Shown here: positions 39,252-49,152 of the stretch, one piece after another
How the letters are laid out: each line of letters starts with the position of its first letter
Position numbering within the stretch: position 1 is the first letter of the stretch
Assembly: GCA_934167835.1 (NCBI GenBank)
Contig: CAKPLZ010000003.1
Span: forward strand, 62,001-126,000
DNA length: 64,000 bases
Reading direction: 5' to 3'
Origin: an uncultured Clostridia bacterium
GTDB lineage: Bacteria > Bacillota > Clostridia > TANB77 > CAG-508
Translations under genes and position numbers: made by a program
Notes under the pieces: generated by a model
The model's database searches: none
What the model was told of the DNA's origin: nothing
The model's input: only the letters and a program-made list of their open reading frames with translations

Positions 39252-41684
39252 ATGGACAAAGTTGAAGAACAAATTATAAAACGAGATATTGAAGAAGAAA
39301 TGCGAACAGCATATATTGATTATGCCATGAGTGTAATAGTTGCACGTGCATTACCAGATGTAAGAGACGGAATGAAACCAGTACATAGAAGAATTTTATA
39401 TACAATGCATGAAGATGGATTTACACCAGACAAACCATATAGAAAATGTGCTACAACAGTTGGAGATGTGCTTGGTAGATACCATCCACATGGAGACTCA
39501 TCAGTATATGATGCTTTAGTAAGAATGGCACAAGATTTCTCTTTGAGATACATGCTTGTTGATGGACACGGAAATTTCGGATCAGTAGATGGAGATCCAC
39601 CTGCTGCATATCGTTACACAGAAGCAAGAATGTCTAAACTTGCAGAATATATGCTTACAGATATTGAAAAAAACACTGTAGACTTTATGCCAAACTTTGA
39701 TGATAGATTGCAAGAACCAACAGTTTTACCAGCACAAATTCCAGCACTACTTGCAAATGGTTCATCAGGTATTGCAGTTGGTATGGCTACAAATATTCCA
39801 CCACATAACTTAGGGGAATTAATTGATGGAATAGTAAAAATAATAGATGAAGATAATGTTACTGACGAAGAATTAATGAAAATTATAAAAGGACCGGATT
39901 TTCCAACTGGAGCAACTATTCTAGGCAGAGAAGGAATAAAAGAAGCATATACAACAGGTCGTGGAAAAATAACTTTAAGAGCTGAAACTGAAATTGAAGA
40001 AATGTCAGGTGGAAAGCAAAGAATTATAGTCTCTTCATTGCCATACCAAGTAAATAAAGCAAAATTAATAGAATATATTGCAGGATTGGTTAAAGAAAAA
40101 AGAATAGAAGGAATATCAGCAATAAGAGATGAATCAGATAGACAGGAAAAAGTCAGAATAGTAATTGAATTAAAAAGAGATGCAAATCCACAAGTAGTTA
40201 GAAATTTGCTATATAAAAACACACAAATGCAAGATACATTTGGAATAATTATGCTTGCACTAGTTGATGGAGAACCTAAAATATTAACACTAAGAGAATG
40301 TTTGGATCATTATATTGAACATAGAAGAAAAGTAGTATTAAGAAGAACTAAATTCGATTTGGATAAGGCAGAAGCAAGAGCACATATATTAGAAGGATTA
40401 AAAATAGCGCTAGATAATATTGATGAAGTAATTCAAATAATTCGTTCAGCTTATGATGACGCTAAAGAAAGATTAATGGAAAGATTTGGCTTATCTGAAA
40501 TTCAAGCACAAGCAATACTAGATATGAGATTAAAAACATTATCAGGTTTGCAAAGAGAAAAAATAGAAGAAGAATATAATGAATTAATGAAATTAATTGC
40601 ACATTTAAAAGAAATATTAGCAAGTGAAACACTTGTATATCAAATTATTAAAGAAGAATTACTTGCAATAAAAGAAAAATTTGGAGATGAAAGAAAAACA
40701 AAAATAATTGCAGCAGAAGGCGAATTTGATGTTGAAGATTTAATAAAAGAAGAACAAAGTGTAATCGCATTAACTCATTTTGGTTATATAAAAAGAATGC
40801 CAATAGATACATATAAAAGTCAAAAACGTGGAGGAAAGGGAATCACAGGAATAACAACAAAAGAAGATGACTTTGTAAAGCAAATATTCACAGCATCAAC
40901 ACATGATACAATATTATTCTTTAGTAATAAAGGTAAATTATACAGACTTAGAGGATATGAAATTCCAGAATCAGGAAGAACAGCTAAAGGTACAGCAATA
41001 GTAAACTTACTAAGCCTAGATGCAGGTGAAAAAGTTTCAACAATCATACCAATACAAAACTTTGCAGAAGGAAAATATTTATTATTCTCAACAAAAAATG
41101 GTTTAATTAAGAAAACACCATTAATAGAATATAATTCTGCAAGAAAAACAGGTTTGTTATCAATAACATTAAAAGATGACGATGAATTAATAGATGTTAG
41201 GTTAACAGATGGTGAAGATAATGTTGTGTTAGTTACAAAACAAGGATTATGCATAACATTTAGTGAAAAAGATGTACGACCAATAGGAAGAGTTTCTCAA
41301 GGTGTTATTGGAATAAGGCTAGATGAAGGCGATTCTGTAATAGGAATGGAATCAATTATTCAAGGAAGCAAATCTACATTACTTGCAATAACAGAAAATG
41401 GATTTGGAAAAAGAACAGAACTTGATGAATATAGAGTACAAACAAGAGGTGGAAAAGGAGTAATAACATATAAAATCACTCCAAAAACCGGTGTAATCGT
41501 TGGAATTAAAATAGTAAACGATGATGATGATGTAATGCTAATAACAGATACAGGAACTATTATAAGACTAAATGTTGCTGAAATAAGTATCTTAGGTCGT
41601 TCAACTCAAGGAGTAACATTAATGAGAACTAATGAAGGAAAAGTAGTAAGCATAGAAAAAATAGAAGCAGAAAAAGAAGAATAA
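39252..41684 (+). CDS. gyrA: DNA gyrase subunit A
   Basis: GyrA cuts and rejoins DNA in the gyrase complex. The protein starts [20 protein letters not shown]. The quinolone-resistance region [15 protein letters not shown] shows Asp-Ser at the usual sites (wild-type-like serine). The catalytic tyrosine is in [10 protein letters not shown], and the C-terminal beta-pinwheel carries the GyrA box QKRGGKG. An upstream ATG at 39228 would lie only about 7 nt from the predicted transcript start. The ATG at 39252 has AGAGG 7 bp before it, so I prefer it (810 aa). Confidence 0.95.
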   Translation: MDKVEEQIIKRDIEEEMRTAYIDYAMSVIVARALPDVRDGMKPVHRRILYTMHEDGFTPDKPYRKCATTVGDVLGRYHPHGDSSVYDALVRMAQDFSLRYMLVDGHGNFGSVDGDPPAAYRYTEARMSKLAEYMLTDIEKNTVDFMPNFDDRLQEPTVLPAQIPALLANGSSGIAVGMATNIPPHNLGELIDGIVKIIDEDNVTDEELMKIIKGPDFPTGATILGREGIKEAYTTGRGKITLRAETEIEEMSGGKQRIIVSSLPYQVNKAKLIEYIAGLVKEKRIEGISAIRDESDRQEKVRIVIELKRDANPQVVRNLLYKNTQMQDTFGIIMLALVDGEPKILTLRECLDHYIEHRRKVVLRRTKFDLDKAEARAHILEGLKIALDNIDEVIQIIRSAYDDAKERLMERFGLSEIQAQAILDMRLKTLSGLQREKIEEEYNELMKLIAHLKEILASETLVYQIIKEELLAIKEKFGDERKTKIIAAEGEFDVEDLIKEEQSVIALTHFGYIKRMPIDTYKSQKRGGKGITGITTKEDDFVKQIFTASTHDTILFFSNKGKLYRLRGYEIPESGRTAKGTAIVNLLSLDAGEKVSTIIPIQNFAEGKYLLFSTKNGLIKKTPLIEYNSARKTGLLSITLKDDDELIDVRLTDGEDNVVLVTKQGLCITFSEKDVRPIGRVSQGVIGIRLDEGDSVIGMESIIQGSKSTLLAITENGFGKRTELDEYRVQTRGGKGVITYKITPKTGVIVGIKIVNDDDDVMLITDTGTIIRLNVAEISILGRSTQGVTLMRTNEGKVVSIEKIEAEKEE

Positions 41685-41691
41685 AAAAGAT

Positions 41692-41730
41692 AATACACAC
41701 TGAAAAATAGTAGGTGTGTATTTTATTTTT
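41692..41730 (+). terminator. Terminator of gyrA
   Basis: A 9-bp stem (41692-41700 with 41714-41722) is followed by TTATTTTTC. Confidence 0.85.
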
Positions 41731-41734
41731 CATA

Positions 41735-41763
41735 TTGCATAATAAAACAAAATTTGCTAAAAT
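41735..41763 (+). promoter_or_regulatory. addB promoter
   Basis: TTGCAT (41735-41740), a 17-bp spacer and TAAAAT (41758-41763), 24 bp before the addB ATG. Confidence 0.6.
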
Positions 41764-41787
41764 ATATGTAGAAAAAAGGAGAAGAAG

Positions 41788-44700
41788 ATGGGATTAAGAT
41801 TTATATATGGCACGGCAGGAACGGGTAAAAGCACTTTCTGTTTTAATGAAATAAAAAATAATATAAAAAATAAAGAAAAAATATATATAATAACACCAGA
41901 ACAGTTTTCTTATTCTGCAGAAAAAACGCTATTAAATGCTGTGGATGGAGAGTCATCTATAAATGCTGAAGTAATTAGTTTTAACAGGATGGCAAATAGA
42001 GTTTTTACTGAGGTTGGAGGATTGAATGATGTACTAATTTCCAAATCAAGCAAAGCGATGCTGATATATTCTATTCTCAAAAAAGAAAGAAAAAATTTAA
42101 AAGTCTTAAATTCTTCAAATGATAATATTGATATTATTATAAAAGAGATTACAGAATTCAAAAAACATAACATTACAATACAGGCACTTGAACAAGGAAT
42201 AAAAAATATTGAAAATCCAAACCTAGTACAAAAATTAAATGAGATAAATAACATTTATAAAATATATGAACAATATATGGAAAATCATTATATTGACGAA
42301 GAAGACTTATTAACAAAATTGGCTATAAATATATCTAAAAGCAAAATGTTTGATAATTCAATTGTATATATTGATGAATTTGCAGGTTTTACAAAACAAG
42401 AATATAATGTTTTAACAGAAATTTTAAAAAAGGCAAAACAAGTAAATATAACATTATGTACAGACAATTTAGATGAAAATACACAAAAAGAAAGCGATAT
42501 TTTTTATTTTAACAAGCAATTCAAAAAGTTATTAACAAATTGTGCACAGATTGTGGACAAAAAACAGGAAAAACCAATTTTTTTAAATAAAAAATATAGA
42601 TACAAAAATTTAGAATTAAAATATTTAGAAGAAAATATTTTCAATAAAGATACAAGGTCATACGATAAAAAAGTAGAAAATATAAAATTATTCATTGAAA
42701 AAAATCCATATTCTGAAATAGAGCATGTTGCAAAAGAAATAAATGCATTAATAAAAAATGAAAAATATCAATATAAAGATATAGCAATTATAACTAACAA
42801 TATGGATTCAATAAGCAATAATGTTAAAGCAATATTTTCAAAATATCAAATTCCAGTGTTTATAGATGAAAAGTCTGAAATAACAGATAATGCTATTATA
42901 AAATACATTTTATCAATCCTAGAAATATATTCTAGTAATTGGAACAGTGAGGCAGTTTTTAATTATATAAAATCTGGATTATGTGATTTAGAGAAAGATG
43001 AAATATATATAATTGAAAAATACGCACAAAAATATGGAATAAATCGTAATAAATGGTATAAATCAGCATGGAAAGAAAATGAGGAATTAAGAAAAAAAAC
43101 AGTTGAACCATTATTAAAATTAAAAACACAATTGGAAAGTCAAAAAAATGCAAAAAACATATCAGAGAATTTATATAAATTTTTAATTAACAATAGTATT
43201 AAAGAAAAAATAAATAAAAAAATAGAAAAATTAAAAACACAAGGACAAGACATAAAAATTGATGAATATAAATCAAGTTTTAATGCATTTATTCAAGTCT
43301 TGGATGAAATTGTGGAAGTCTTTGGAACTGAAACAATGAGCATAGAGCAATATAAAGAAATATTAAAAATAGGGTTGCAAAACAAAGAGGTTGGGAAAAT
43401 CCCACAAAACATAGATCAAGTAATTCTAGGTAATATTGATAGAACAAAAAGTCATAAAGTAAAAGCAGTATTTATATTAGATATGAACGATGGAATCTTC
43501 CCAAGTGTTAATAAAAACGAAGGCTTTTTCAATGATAAAGATAGACAAGTACTAAAGGAGCATAACATGGAAATAGCCAAAGGCACTTTGGACAATTTAT
43601 ATGAAGAACAATTTAATATTTATAAAGCATTATCAACAGCAGAAGAAAAATTATATTTATTTTATAACTCATCAAATAAAGATGGGCAAGCACAAAGGCC
43701 TTCAATCATTATTACTAAAATAAAAAAATTATTTCCAGAACTTAAAGAGGAAAGCAATGTACTAAATGAAGAATCTTGCATTACAAATGAAGATGCAACT
43801 TTTGAAGAATTATTAAAAAATATAAGAAAATTAAAAAATGGAGAAAAAATTAATTCTATTTGGATGGATGTATATAGTTGGTATATACAAAACCAAAAAT
43901 GGCAAGATAAGCTAAAAGTGAGTCTAAAGGGATTGACCTATAGTAATGAAGCAGAAGACATTACTTTAGAAAATATAAAAAAATTATATGGTGAAAAATT
44001 AAGAACAAGTATATCAAAGTTAGAACAATATAAAAACTGTCCATTTTCATTTCATTTGACTTACGGATTAAAAATTGAGCCAGAAGAAGAATATAAAATT
44101 AATTCATTAGATACAGGCTCATTTATGCATGATGTTGTAGATACTTTTTTCGAAAGAGTACCAAACTTAAATATAGAAGAAGATGAAATGGAACGCATAG
44201 TTGAAGAAATAATTAACGAAAAATTAAGATTAGATAAAAATTATATATTCTCAACTTCGCCAAAATTTATTGCATTAACGAATAGACTAAAGAAAACAAT
44301 AAAAGAATCTATAAAATACATAGTATATCAATTAAATCAAAGTGATTTTAAACCAGCAGGACATGAAGTTGAATTTACCAGAAAAGATGGCAACATAGAA
44401 CTTTATGGTAAAATTGATAGAATGGATATTGCACAAAATGAAGATGGAGAATACATAAGAATAATTGATTATAAATCATCAGCTAAAACTATTAATCTAA
44501 ATCAAATGATAGCAGGAACACAAATTCAATTAATGACTTATATTGACGCAATATCAGAGCAAACACATAAACAACCAGCAGGAATTTTATACTTTAGTTT
44601 AATAGAACCAATTATAAATAGTTCTAACAATTTAAGCAATGAAGAGATTGAAGAGAGAATACGAAAAGCATTTAAAATGAATGGATTAGTTTTAGCAGAT

Positions 44701-45063
44701 ATAAAAGTAGTAAAAATGATGGATAAAAAGCTAGATAAAGGTTCATCAGACATAATTCCAGTTTTTATAGATAAAACAGGAAATATTAGTAAATCTAAAT
44801 CAAACATAATTACAAAAGAAGAGTTTACAAGGCTGCAAGAAACAATAAGAAGAACAATAAGGAAGATTTCAAATTCAATATTAAGTGGAAATATTGATAT
44901 AAAACCAATGTACAATAAAGCTAAAAAAATATCATCATGTGAATATTGCAAATATAAAACAATATGTGCATTTAACTCAAAACAGAATAAATATGAATAT
45001 CTACAAAATAAAACAAAAGAACTAATTTTAGAAGAAATTACAAACAAGGAAAGTGAAGGTTAG
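41788..45063 (+). CDS. addB: ATP-dependent helicase/deoxyribonuclease subunit B (AddB)
   Basis: AddB pairs with AddA to resect double-strand breaks for RecA. The 1091-aa protein has an N-terminal P-loop GTAGTGKST (residues 8-16) and a C-terminal RecB-like nuclease motif (RIIDYKSSAKT near 891). Four cysteines can form the iron-sulfur cluster: one in NCPFSF near 751 and three in SSCEYCKYKTICAF near 1050. This matches AddB rather than RexB, which lacks the cluster. addA is not adjacent, whereas addBA is usually an operon. Confidence 0.92.
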   Translation: MGLRFIYGTAGTGKSTFCFNEIKNNIKNKEKIYIITPEQFSYSAEKTLLNAVDGESSINAEVISFNRMANRVFTEVGGLNDVLISKSSKAMLIYSILKKERKNLKVLNSSNDNIDIIIKEITEFKKHNITIQALEQGIKNIENPNLVQKLNEINNIYKIYEQYMENHYIDEEDLLTKLAINISKSKMFDNSIVYIDEFAGFTKQEYNVLTEILKKAKQVNITLCTDNLDENTQKESDIFYFNKQFKKLLTNCAQIVDKKQEKPIFLNKKYRYKNLELKYLEENIFNKDTRSYDKKVENIKLFIEKNPYSEIEHVAKEINALIKNEKYQYKDIAIITNNMDSISNNVKAIFSKYQIPVFIDEKSEITDNAIIKYILSILEIYSSNWNSEAVFNYIKSGLCDLEKDEIYIIEKYAQKYGINRNKWYKSAWKENEELRKKTVEPLLKLKTQLESQKNAKNISENLYKFLINNSIKEKINKKIEKLKTQGQDIKIDEYKSSFNAFIQVLDEIVEVFGTETMSIEQYKEILKIGLQNKEVGKIPQNIDQVILGNIDRTKSHKVKAVFILDMNDGIFPSVNKNEGFFNDKDRQVLKEHNMEIAKGTLDNLYEEQFNIYKALSTAEEKLYLFYNSSNKDGQAQRPSIIITKIKKLFPELKEESNVLNEESCITNEDATFEELLKNIRKLKNGEKINSIWMDVYSWYIQNQKWQDKLKVSLKGLTYSNEAEDITLENIKKLYGEKLRTSISKLEQYKNCPFSFHLTYGLKIEPEEEYKINSLDTGSFMHDVVDTFFERVPNLNIEEDEMERIVEEIINEKLRLDKNYIFSTSPKFIALTNRLKKTIKESIKYIVYQLNQSDFKPAGHEVEFTRKDGNIELYGKIDRMDIAQNEDGEYIRIIDYKSSAKTINLNQMIAGTQIQLMTYIDAISEQTHKQPAGILYFSLIEPIINSSNNLSNEEIEERIRKAFKMNGLVLADIKVVKMMDKKLDKGSSDIIPVFIDKTGNISKSKSNIITKEEFTRLQETIRRTIRKISNSILSGNIDIKPMYNKAKKISSCEYCKYKTICAFNSKQNKYEYLQNKTKELILEEITNKESEG

Positions 45064-45065
45064 TA

Positions 45066-45539
45066 ATGAAAAAAATAGGATTTTATGCAGGTTCATTTGA
45101 TCCATTTACAAATGGCCATTTACAAATTGTAACAAAAGCTGCAAAATGTTTTGATGAAGTAATAATAGGAATTGCATATAATAGTGAAAAAGAAATCAGA
45201 CTAGATAAGGAAAAAATGAAGCAAGCTATAGAAAAAACAATTCAAGAACTTAAATTAGAAAATATTAAAGTAACGCTATATTCAGGTTTAACCGCTGAAG
45301 AAGCAAAAAAATTTGGAGCCGATATTCTAGTAAGAGGCCTAAGAAATGGCACAGATTATCAATATGAAGAAAACATAGCAGAAAATAATGAAAAAATATT
45401 TGGACTAGATACATGTTATTTCAGAGCAGGAGACTTAGGATATTTGTCATCAAGTTTAGTAATGGAATTATGGAACAATGGAGTAGATGTTTCAAACTTT
45501 GTACCAACTGCGGTTGCAGAAATATTGATTAAAAAATAG
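45066..45539 (+). CDS. coaD: Phosphopantetheine adenylyltransferase
   Basis: CoaD makes dephospho-CoA from 4'-phosphopantetheine and ATP. The 157-aa protein has the nucleotidyltransferase start GFYAGSFDPFTNGHLQIV, the RGLRNGTDYQYEENIA block (near 89) and the SSSLVMELWNNG end motif. It begins 2 bp after addB and is 9 bp before coaE, so consecutive CoA-synthesis steps are clustered. Confidence 0.95.
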   Translation: MKKIGFYAGSFDPFTNGHLQIVTKAAKCFDEVIIGIAYNSEKEIRLDKEKMKQAIEKTIQELKLENIKVTLYSGLTAEEAKKFGADILVRGLRNGTDYQYEENIAENNEKIFGLDTCYFRAGDLGYLSSSLVMELWNNGVDVSNFVPTAVAEILIKK

Positions 45540-45548
45540 GGGTAAAAA

Positions 45549-46127
45549 ATGGTAATTGGAATTACAGGAAATTCTGGTTCTGGGAAAAGTGAAATATCAA
45601 AAAAGTTGGCGAATATATTAAATGCCATAATAATAGATGCTGATAAAGAGGCAAAATTATTAGCAGAACCAGGTAATATTTATTATAAAAAAATAGTTAA
45701 AAAATTTGGTAAAAAAATATTAGATGGTGAAAATATTAACAGAGTAAAATTGGCCGAAATTATTTATAACAATAAAAAAAATCGAAATAAATTAAACAGA
45801 TTAACAAACAAATATGTAGTAAAACAAATCAAAAAAATTGTAAAATCTAAAAAAGATAATAATATAATTTTAGATGTGCCACTATTATTTGAAAGTAAAC
45901 TAGATAAAATATGTGATGTAACTATAGCCATTCTAGCAAATGAAGAAAATAAAATTCAAAGGATAATGAAAAGGGATAAGATTACTAAAATAGTTGCAAA
46001 ACAAAGACTTGCAATTCAAGCTAAGGAAGAATATTATAAAGAAAAAGCTGATTATATTGTAGAAAACAATGATGAAATTAATGAAAAATATTTGGAGGAG
46101 TTATGTACGAAAATTGGGAAGACCTAG
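45549..46127 (+). CDS. coaE: Dephospho-CoA kinase
   Basis: CoaE phosphorylates dephospho-CoA, the last step of CoA synthesis. The 192-aa protein has the P-loop [15 protein letters not shown] (residues 4-18), IIDADKEAK (near 33) and the DVPLLFES block (near 114). Its 3' end overlaps the start of the uracil-DNA glycosylase gene by 25 bp. Confidence 0.94.
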   Translation: MVIGITGNSGSGKSEISKKLANILNAIIIDADKEAKLLAEPGNIYYKKIVKKFGKKILDGENINRVKLAEIIYNNKKNRNKLNRLTNKYVVKQIKKIVKSKKDNNIILDVPLLFESKLDKICDVTIAILANEENKIQRIMKRDKITKIVAKQRLAIQAKEEYYKEKADYIVENNDEINEKYLEELCTKIGKT

Positions 46128-46658
46128 AAAATGAATGCAAAAATTGTAATAAATGTAAATTATTTAATGCGAGAAAACATGTTGTAATAGGAACTGGAAA
46201 TAAAAGCGCTAAAATCATGTTTATTGGTGAGGGTCCAGGAGCAGATGAGGATTTGCAAGGAATTCCATTTGTTGGTAAAGCAGGTCAATTAATGAATAGG
46301 GCATTTGCTGGAATTGGAATAAAGAGAGAGAATGTATATATAGCAAATGTAGTAAAATGTAGACCACCACAAAATAGAAATCCAGAAAAAGATGAAGCAG
46401 ATGCATGTAAAGAATATTTAATTTCACAAATAAAATTAGTAAAACCCAAAGTCATAGTATTGTTACGGTAGTGTGGCATTAAAAAACATTCTAGGAGAAG
46501 AATATGGAATTACAGCAAGTAGGGGAAAATGGTTTGAAAGAGATGGAATAAAAATATTGCCAACTTTTCACCCGGCAGCTTTATTAAGAGATGAAACAAA
46601 AAAAATTGCATTTTGGAAAGATTTAAAACAGGTAATGCCTTATTATAATGAAGAATAA
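46103..46658 (+). CDS. Family-4 uracil-DNA glycosylase, one CGG +1 frameshift
   Basis: This iron-sulfur UDG removes uracil from DNA. Read conventionally it stops after 122 aa, with a TAG directly following CGG. Skipping the C of CGG at 46466-46468 joins PKVIVLL to [14 protein letters not shown] and gives 184 aa, the family's usual size. The N-terminal cluster cysteines are CKNCNKC (near 13-19). The uracil site is [20 protein letters not shown] (near 40-59). A cysteine lies in [13 protein letters not shown] and the second active-site motif is FHPAALLR (near 160), so both halves carry family motifs. The ATG follows GGAGGAG. Confidence 0.9.
46466..46468 (+). other. CGG +1 recoding site (uracil-DNA glycosylase)
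   Basis: The zero frame reads TTG TTA CGG TAG, so the next codon is a stop. Skipping the C gives TTG TTA GGT AGT GTG GCA, restoring the expected LLGSVALK stretch. Confidence 0.92.
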
Positions 46659-46666
46659 TAAAAAAA

Positions 46667-46704
46667 CACGGAGCGTTAATTATAAGCTCCGTGCACTTTT
46701 TATT
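46667..46704. terminator. Bidirectional terminator between UDG and htrA
   Basis: An 8-bp stem CACGGAGC (46667-46674) pairs with 46686-46693 and is followed by CACTTTTTATT. On the minus strand TTTTTTATT follows. It serves both convergent genes. Confidence 0.85.
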
Positions 46705-47875
46705 GTTCACCTAAAGTTATTTGCAATGAAATTTCTTGGCTTTTTCTATACAATTTAATAGAAACAGTATCACCAATTTGTTTTGTATTTTTTATTGCAT
46801 TTAATTCATCCATTGTTTCTACTTTTTGTCCATCAAATTCAGTAATTACATCTCCGGCTTTAATTCCAGCTTTTTCAGCAGAACTATCACTTATAATGCT
46901 ATCTACATAAATCCCTTTTGTTAATCCATTTCTAATAGCTGTAGCTTCATCAATTGCAATACCTGAGATTCCAAGGAAAGGTCTAGAAATTTTTCCATTC
47001 TCAATTAATCCTTTATAAATATCTATTGTATCATTAATTGGAATAGCAAAGCTTACACCTTCAATTCCACTACCAGCAAGCTTTAGAGTAGTTATACCAA
47101 TAACTTGACCCTTGCTATTTACTAAAGCACCACCACTATTTCCAGAGTTTATAGCGCAGTCAGCTTGAATAACATGATAATCTCTACCATCAACAGTCAT
47201 TTTTCTATTTAAAGCACTGATAATACCAGAAGTAACAGAATGCTCTAAGCCGTAAGGATCACCAATTGCTAAAACGAATTCACCAACTAAAACAGAATCA
47301 GAATCTCCAAACTCAGCGGGAGTCAAACCAGTTTTATCAATTTTTAAAACTGCTAAATCTGTTTGATTATCTAATCCAATAATGTGTGCATCATACTCAG
47401 TTTCATCTCCATAAATACTTACCTTAACTGATTTTGCATCAGAAACTTGATAGTATGAAGAAGAATCTGAAGAACTAATTACATGGTTATTAGTTAAAAT
47501 ATATCCATCCTCACTTATAATTACACCAGAACCAGACCCAGAAGCGACTTTTTTCATTCCCATATAATTTACATCATACTCAACACTTATACTAACCATA
47601 GAAGGCAAAGCCTTTTGAGCAGCATATACAGCTGTATCAGAAAAATTAGATAAAGAAACTTGGGATAAATTAATATTTTGATAAGAAGATTCATTAGAAG
47701 GAGTAGAAGCCACCTCCTTAGAATTAGCATTTAAATTACCACCAGAGCAAACAGCCACAGCAATAACAGCACCAATAGCAGCAGAAACAAACGAAGTAGC
47801 AACAGTAGCAAACACTCCCTTTTTATTACTTTTTGAATTATCAAATTTTGTATAAAAATCATCATTGTTTTCCAT
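46700..47875 (-). CDS. htrA: HtrA/DegP-like membrane-anchored serine protease
   Basis: This is an envelope quality-control protease. The 391-aa protein has a short cytoplasmic N-terminus, one membrane anchor (residues 23-43) and a trypsin-like domain. The catalytic residues are His in LTNNHVI (near 132), Asp in QTDLAVLK (near 171) and Ser in GNSGGALV (near 246). One PDZ domain is at 295-388. This one-PDZ, membrane-tethered form is standard for Firmicutes HtrA. It has its own promoter. Confidence 0.94.
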   Translation of the reverse strand: MENNDDFYTKFDNSKSNKKGVFATVATSFVSAAIGAVIAVAVCSGGNLNANSKEVASTPSNESSYQNINLSQVSLSNFSDTAVYAAQKALPSMVSISVEYDVNYMGMKKVASGSGSGVIISEDGYILTNNHVISSSDSSSYYQVSDAKSVKVSIYGDETEYDAHIIGLDNQTDLAVLKIDKTGLTPAEFGDSDSVLVGEFVLAIGDPYGLEHSVTSGIISALNRKMTVDGRDYHVIQADCAINSGNSGGALVNSKGQVIGITTLKLAGSGIEGVSFAIPINDTIDIYKGLIENGKISRPFLGISGIAIDEATAIRNGLTKGIYVDSIISDSSAEKAGIKAGDVITEFDGQKVETMDELNAIKNTKQIGDTVSIKLYRKSQEISLQITLGEQ

Positions 47876-47897
47876 AAAATTACCTCCACAAATATAT

Positions 47898-47925
47898 ATT
47901 ATACTAAACTATTAAAATAATACAA
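47898..47925 (-). promoter_or_regulatory. htrA promoter
   Basis: TTGTAT (47925-47920), a 16-bp spacer and TATAAT (47903-47898), just upstream of the htrA start. Confidence 0.65.
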
Positions 47926-47991
47926 TGGGAAGTTTAAAAAAACATTAAAATAAGTGAAAAATTTATTTTCCATTTATTTTGAAATTGCATA

Positions 47992-48020
47992 TTGAAAAAA
48001 AAGCAATATACATATATAAT
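47992..48020 (+). promoter_or_regulatory. Promoter of the pilin-like gene and rnhB
   Basis: TTGAAA (47992-47997), a 17-bp spacer and TATAAT (48015-48020). The predicted start near 48027 excludes any translation start at 48023. Confidence 0.75.
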
Positions 48021-48055
48021 ATATGGAGAAAATTTTTAGGAAGGATGATTTTGTG

Positions 48056-48505
48056 ATGAAGCAGGAAAGAGGGATTGCCCTGGTTGCTTTGGTGATTTTT
48101 ACGGTTGTGGTTGGGGTTGTTATTTTTGCTGGATTGCAGTATGCTAGAAATTATATTAGTGCGGAGAAGAATGTGGATATTGAGTCTACTATGCTAACTA
48201 TTCAAGGGATGATTACTAATGTTAGAAATAAGCATATTGTTGATGAAGAGAACAATGCTTTACTTGGAACCAAGCTTGATCTAGAGAATAACGAAACTGA
48301 GTTTGTAATTTCTGATGAATTAAGAGATGAGCTTCAAAGCCTAGAGGGAGCTGAGTTATATATTTTAAGTAGAGATGATTTGGAGAATATGGGAATAAAA
48401 AATGTTAATGTTTCTAGTAACGAATTTTTTATAGTTGATTATAATTCAGAAGAGGTTTTTTATTCTTTAGGAGTTGAAGGAAAATACAAATTGTCAGAAA
48501 TTTAG
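48056..48505 (+). CDS. Type IV pilin-like membrane protein
   Basis: The 149-aa protein begins with a short basic leader (MKQERG) followed directly by a hydrophobic helix (IALVALVIFTVVVGVVIFAG). That is the layout of a type IV prepilin cleaved after glycine, although the usual glutamate at +5 is missing. The remainder is acidic. The ATG at 48056 is set by AGGAAGG and by the promoter position. The 5' part uses more G-rich codons than its neighbours. It is alone, with no pilus genes nearby, and 9 bp before rnhB. Confidence 0.6.
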   Translation: MKQERGIALVALVIFTVVVGVVIFAGLQYARNYISAEKNVDIESTMLTIQGMITNVRNKHIVDEENNALLGTKLDLENNETEFVISDELRDELQSLEGAELYILSRDDLENMGIKNVNVSSNEFFIVDYNSEEVFYSLGVEGKYKLSEI

Positions 48506-48514
48506 AGGGATTTT

Positions 48515-49141
48515 ATGAAGGAAAAAGAAATTGAGAGATTGAAAGCTTTAAAAGAGTTTGAAGAAAATTTATATAAAACTGGAATAAAAACAATTGCAGG
48601 AATAGACGAAGCAGGCAGGGGACCTTTAGCAGGTCCTGTTGTAGTTGGTGTAGCTATTATGAATCCAGCCTCTTTTATAGAAGGCGTAAATGATTCTAAA
48701 AAAATTTCAGAGAAAAAAAGAGAAGAATTATACGAAAAAATCACAGAAGAAGCTATAGATTGGGCAGTAGGAATTGTTGACCAGCAAGAAATTGATGAAA
48801 TAAATATATTAAATGCAACTAAAAAAGCACTTCACATGGCAATTGAAAATTTAAAAATTAAACCAGATAGAATAGTTGTGGATGCCCTAGAACATATTGA
48901 TACTTGTGGTATACCATACACATCAATAATAAAAGGAGATGCAAAGGTATATAGTATTTCAGCAGCATCAATAATTGCAAAAGTTACAAGGGATAGAATA
49001 ATGAAAGAATATGATGAAATATACCCAGATTACGGCTTTGCAGCACACAAAGGTTATGGAACAGCAAAGCATATACAAGCAATTAAACAGTTTGGACCAT
49101 GCCCAATACATAGAAAAACATTCATAAAAAATTTTATATAA
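48515..49141 (+). CDS. rnhB: Ribonuclease HII
   Basis: RNase HII removes single ribonucleotides and RNA primers from DNA. The 208-aa protein has the catalytic blocks GIDEAGRGPLAGPVV (near 28-42), IIKGDAKVYSISAASIIAKVTRD (near 137) and a final DYGFAAHKGYGTAKH, which together supply the Asp/Glu metal ligands. The ATG follows AGAGGGA. Confidence 0.95.
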   Translation: MKEKEIERLKALKEFEENLYKTGIKTIAGIDEAGRGPLAGPVVVGVAIMNPASFIEGVNDSKKISEKKREELYEKITEEAIDWAVGIVDQQEIDEINILNATKKALHMAIENLKIKPDRIVVDALEHIDTCGIPYTSIIKGDAKVYSISAASIIAKVTRDRIMKEYDEIYPDYGFAAHKGYGTAKHIQAIKQFGPCPIHRKTFIKNFI

Positions 49142-49152
49142 GGGAGGAAAAA

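Noticed and set aside
46473..46658. Separate small gene encoding the C-terminal part of the uracil-DNA glycosylase
   Set aside because: It lacks a proper start and binding site and carries the enzyme's second active-site motif, so it belongs to the same protein.
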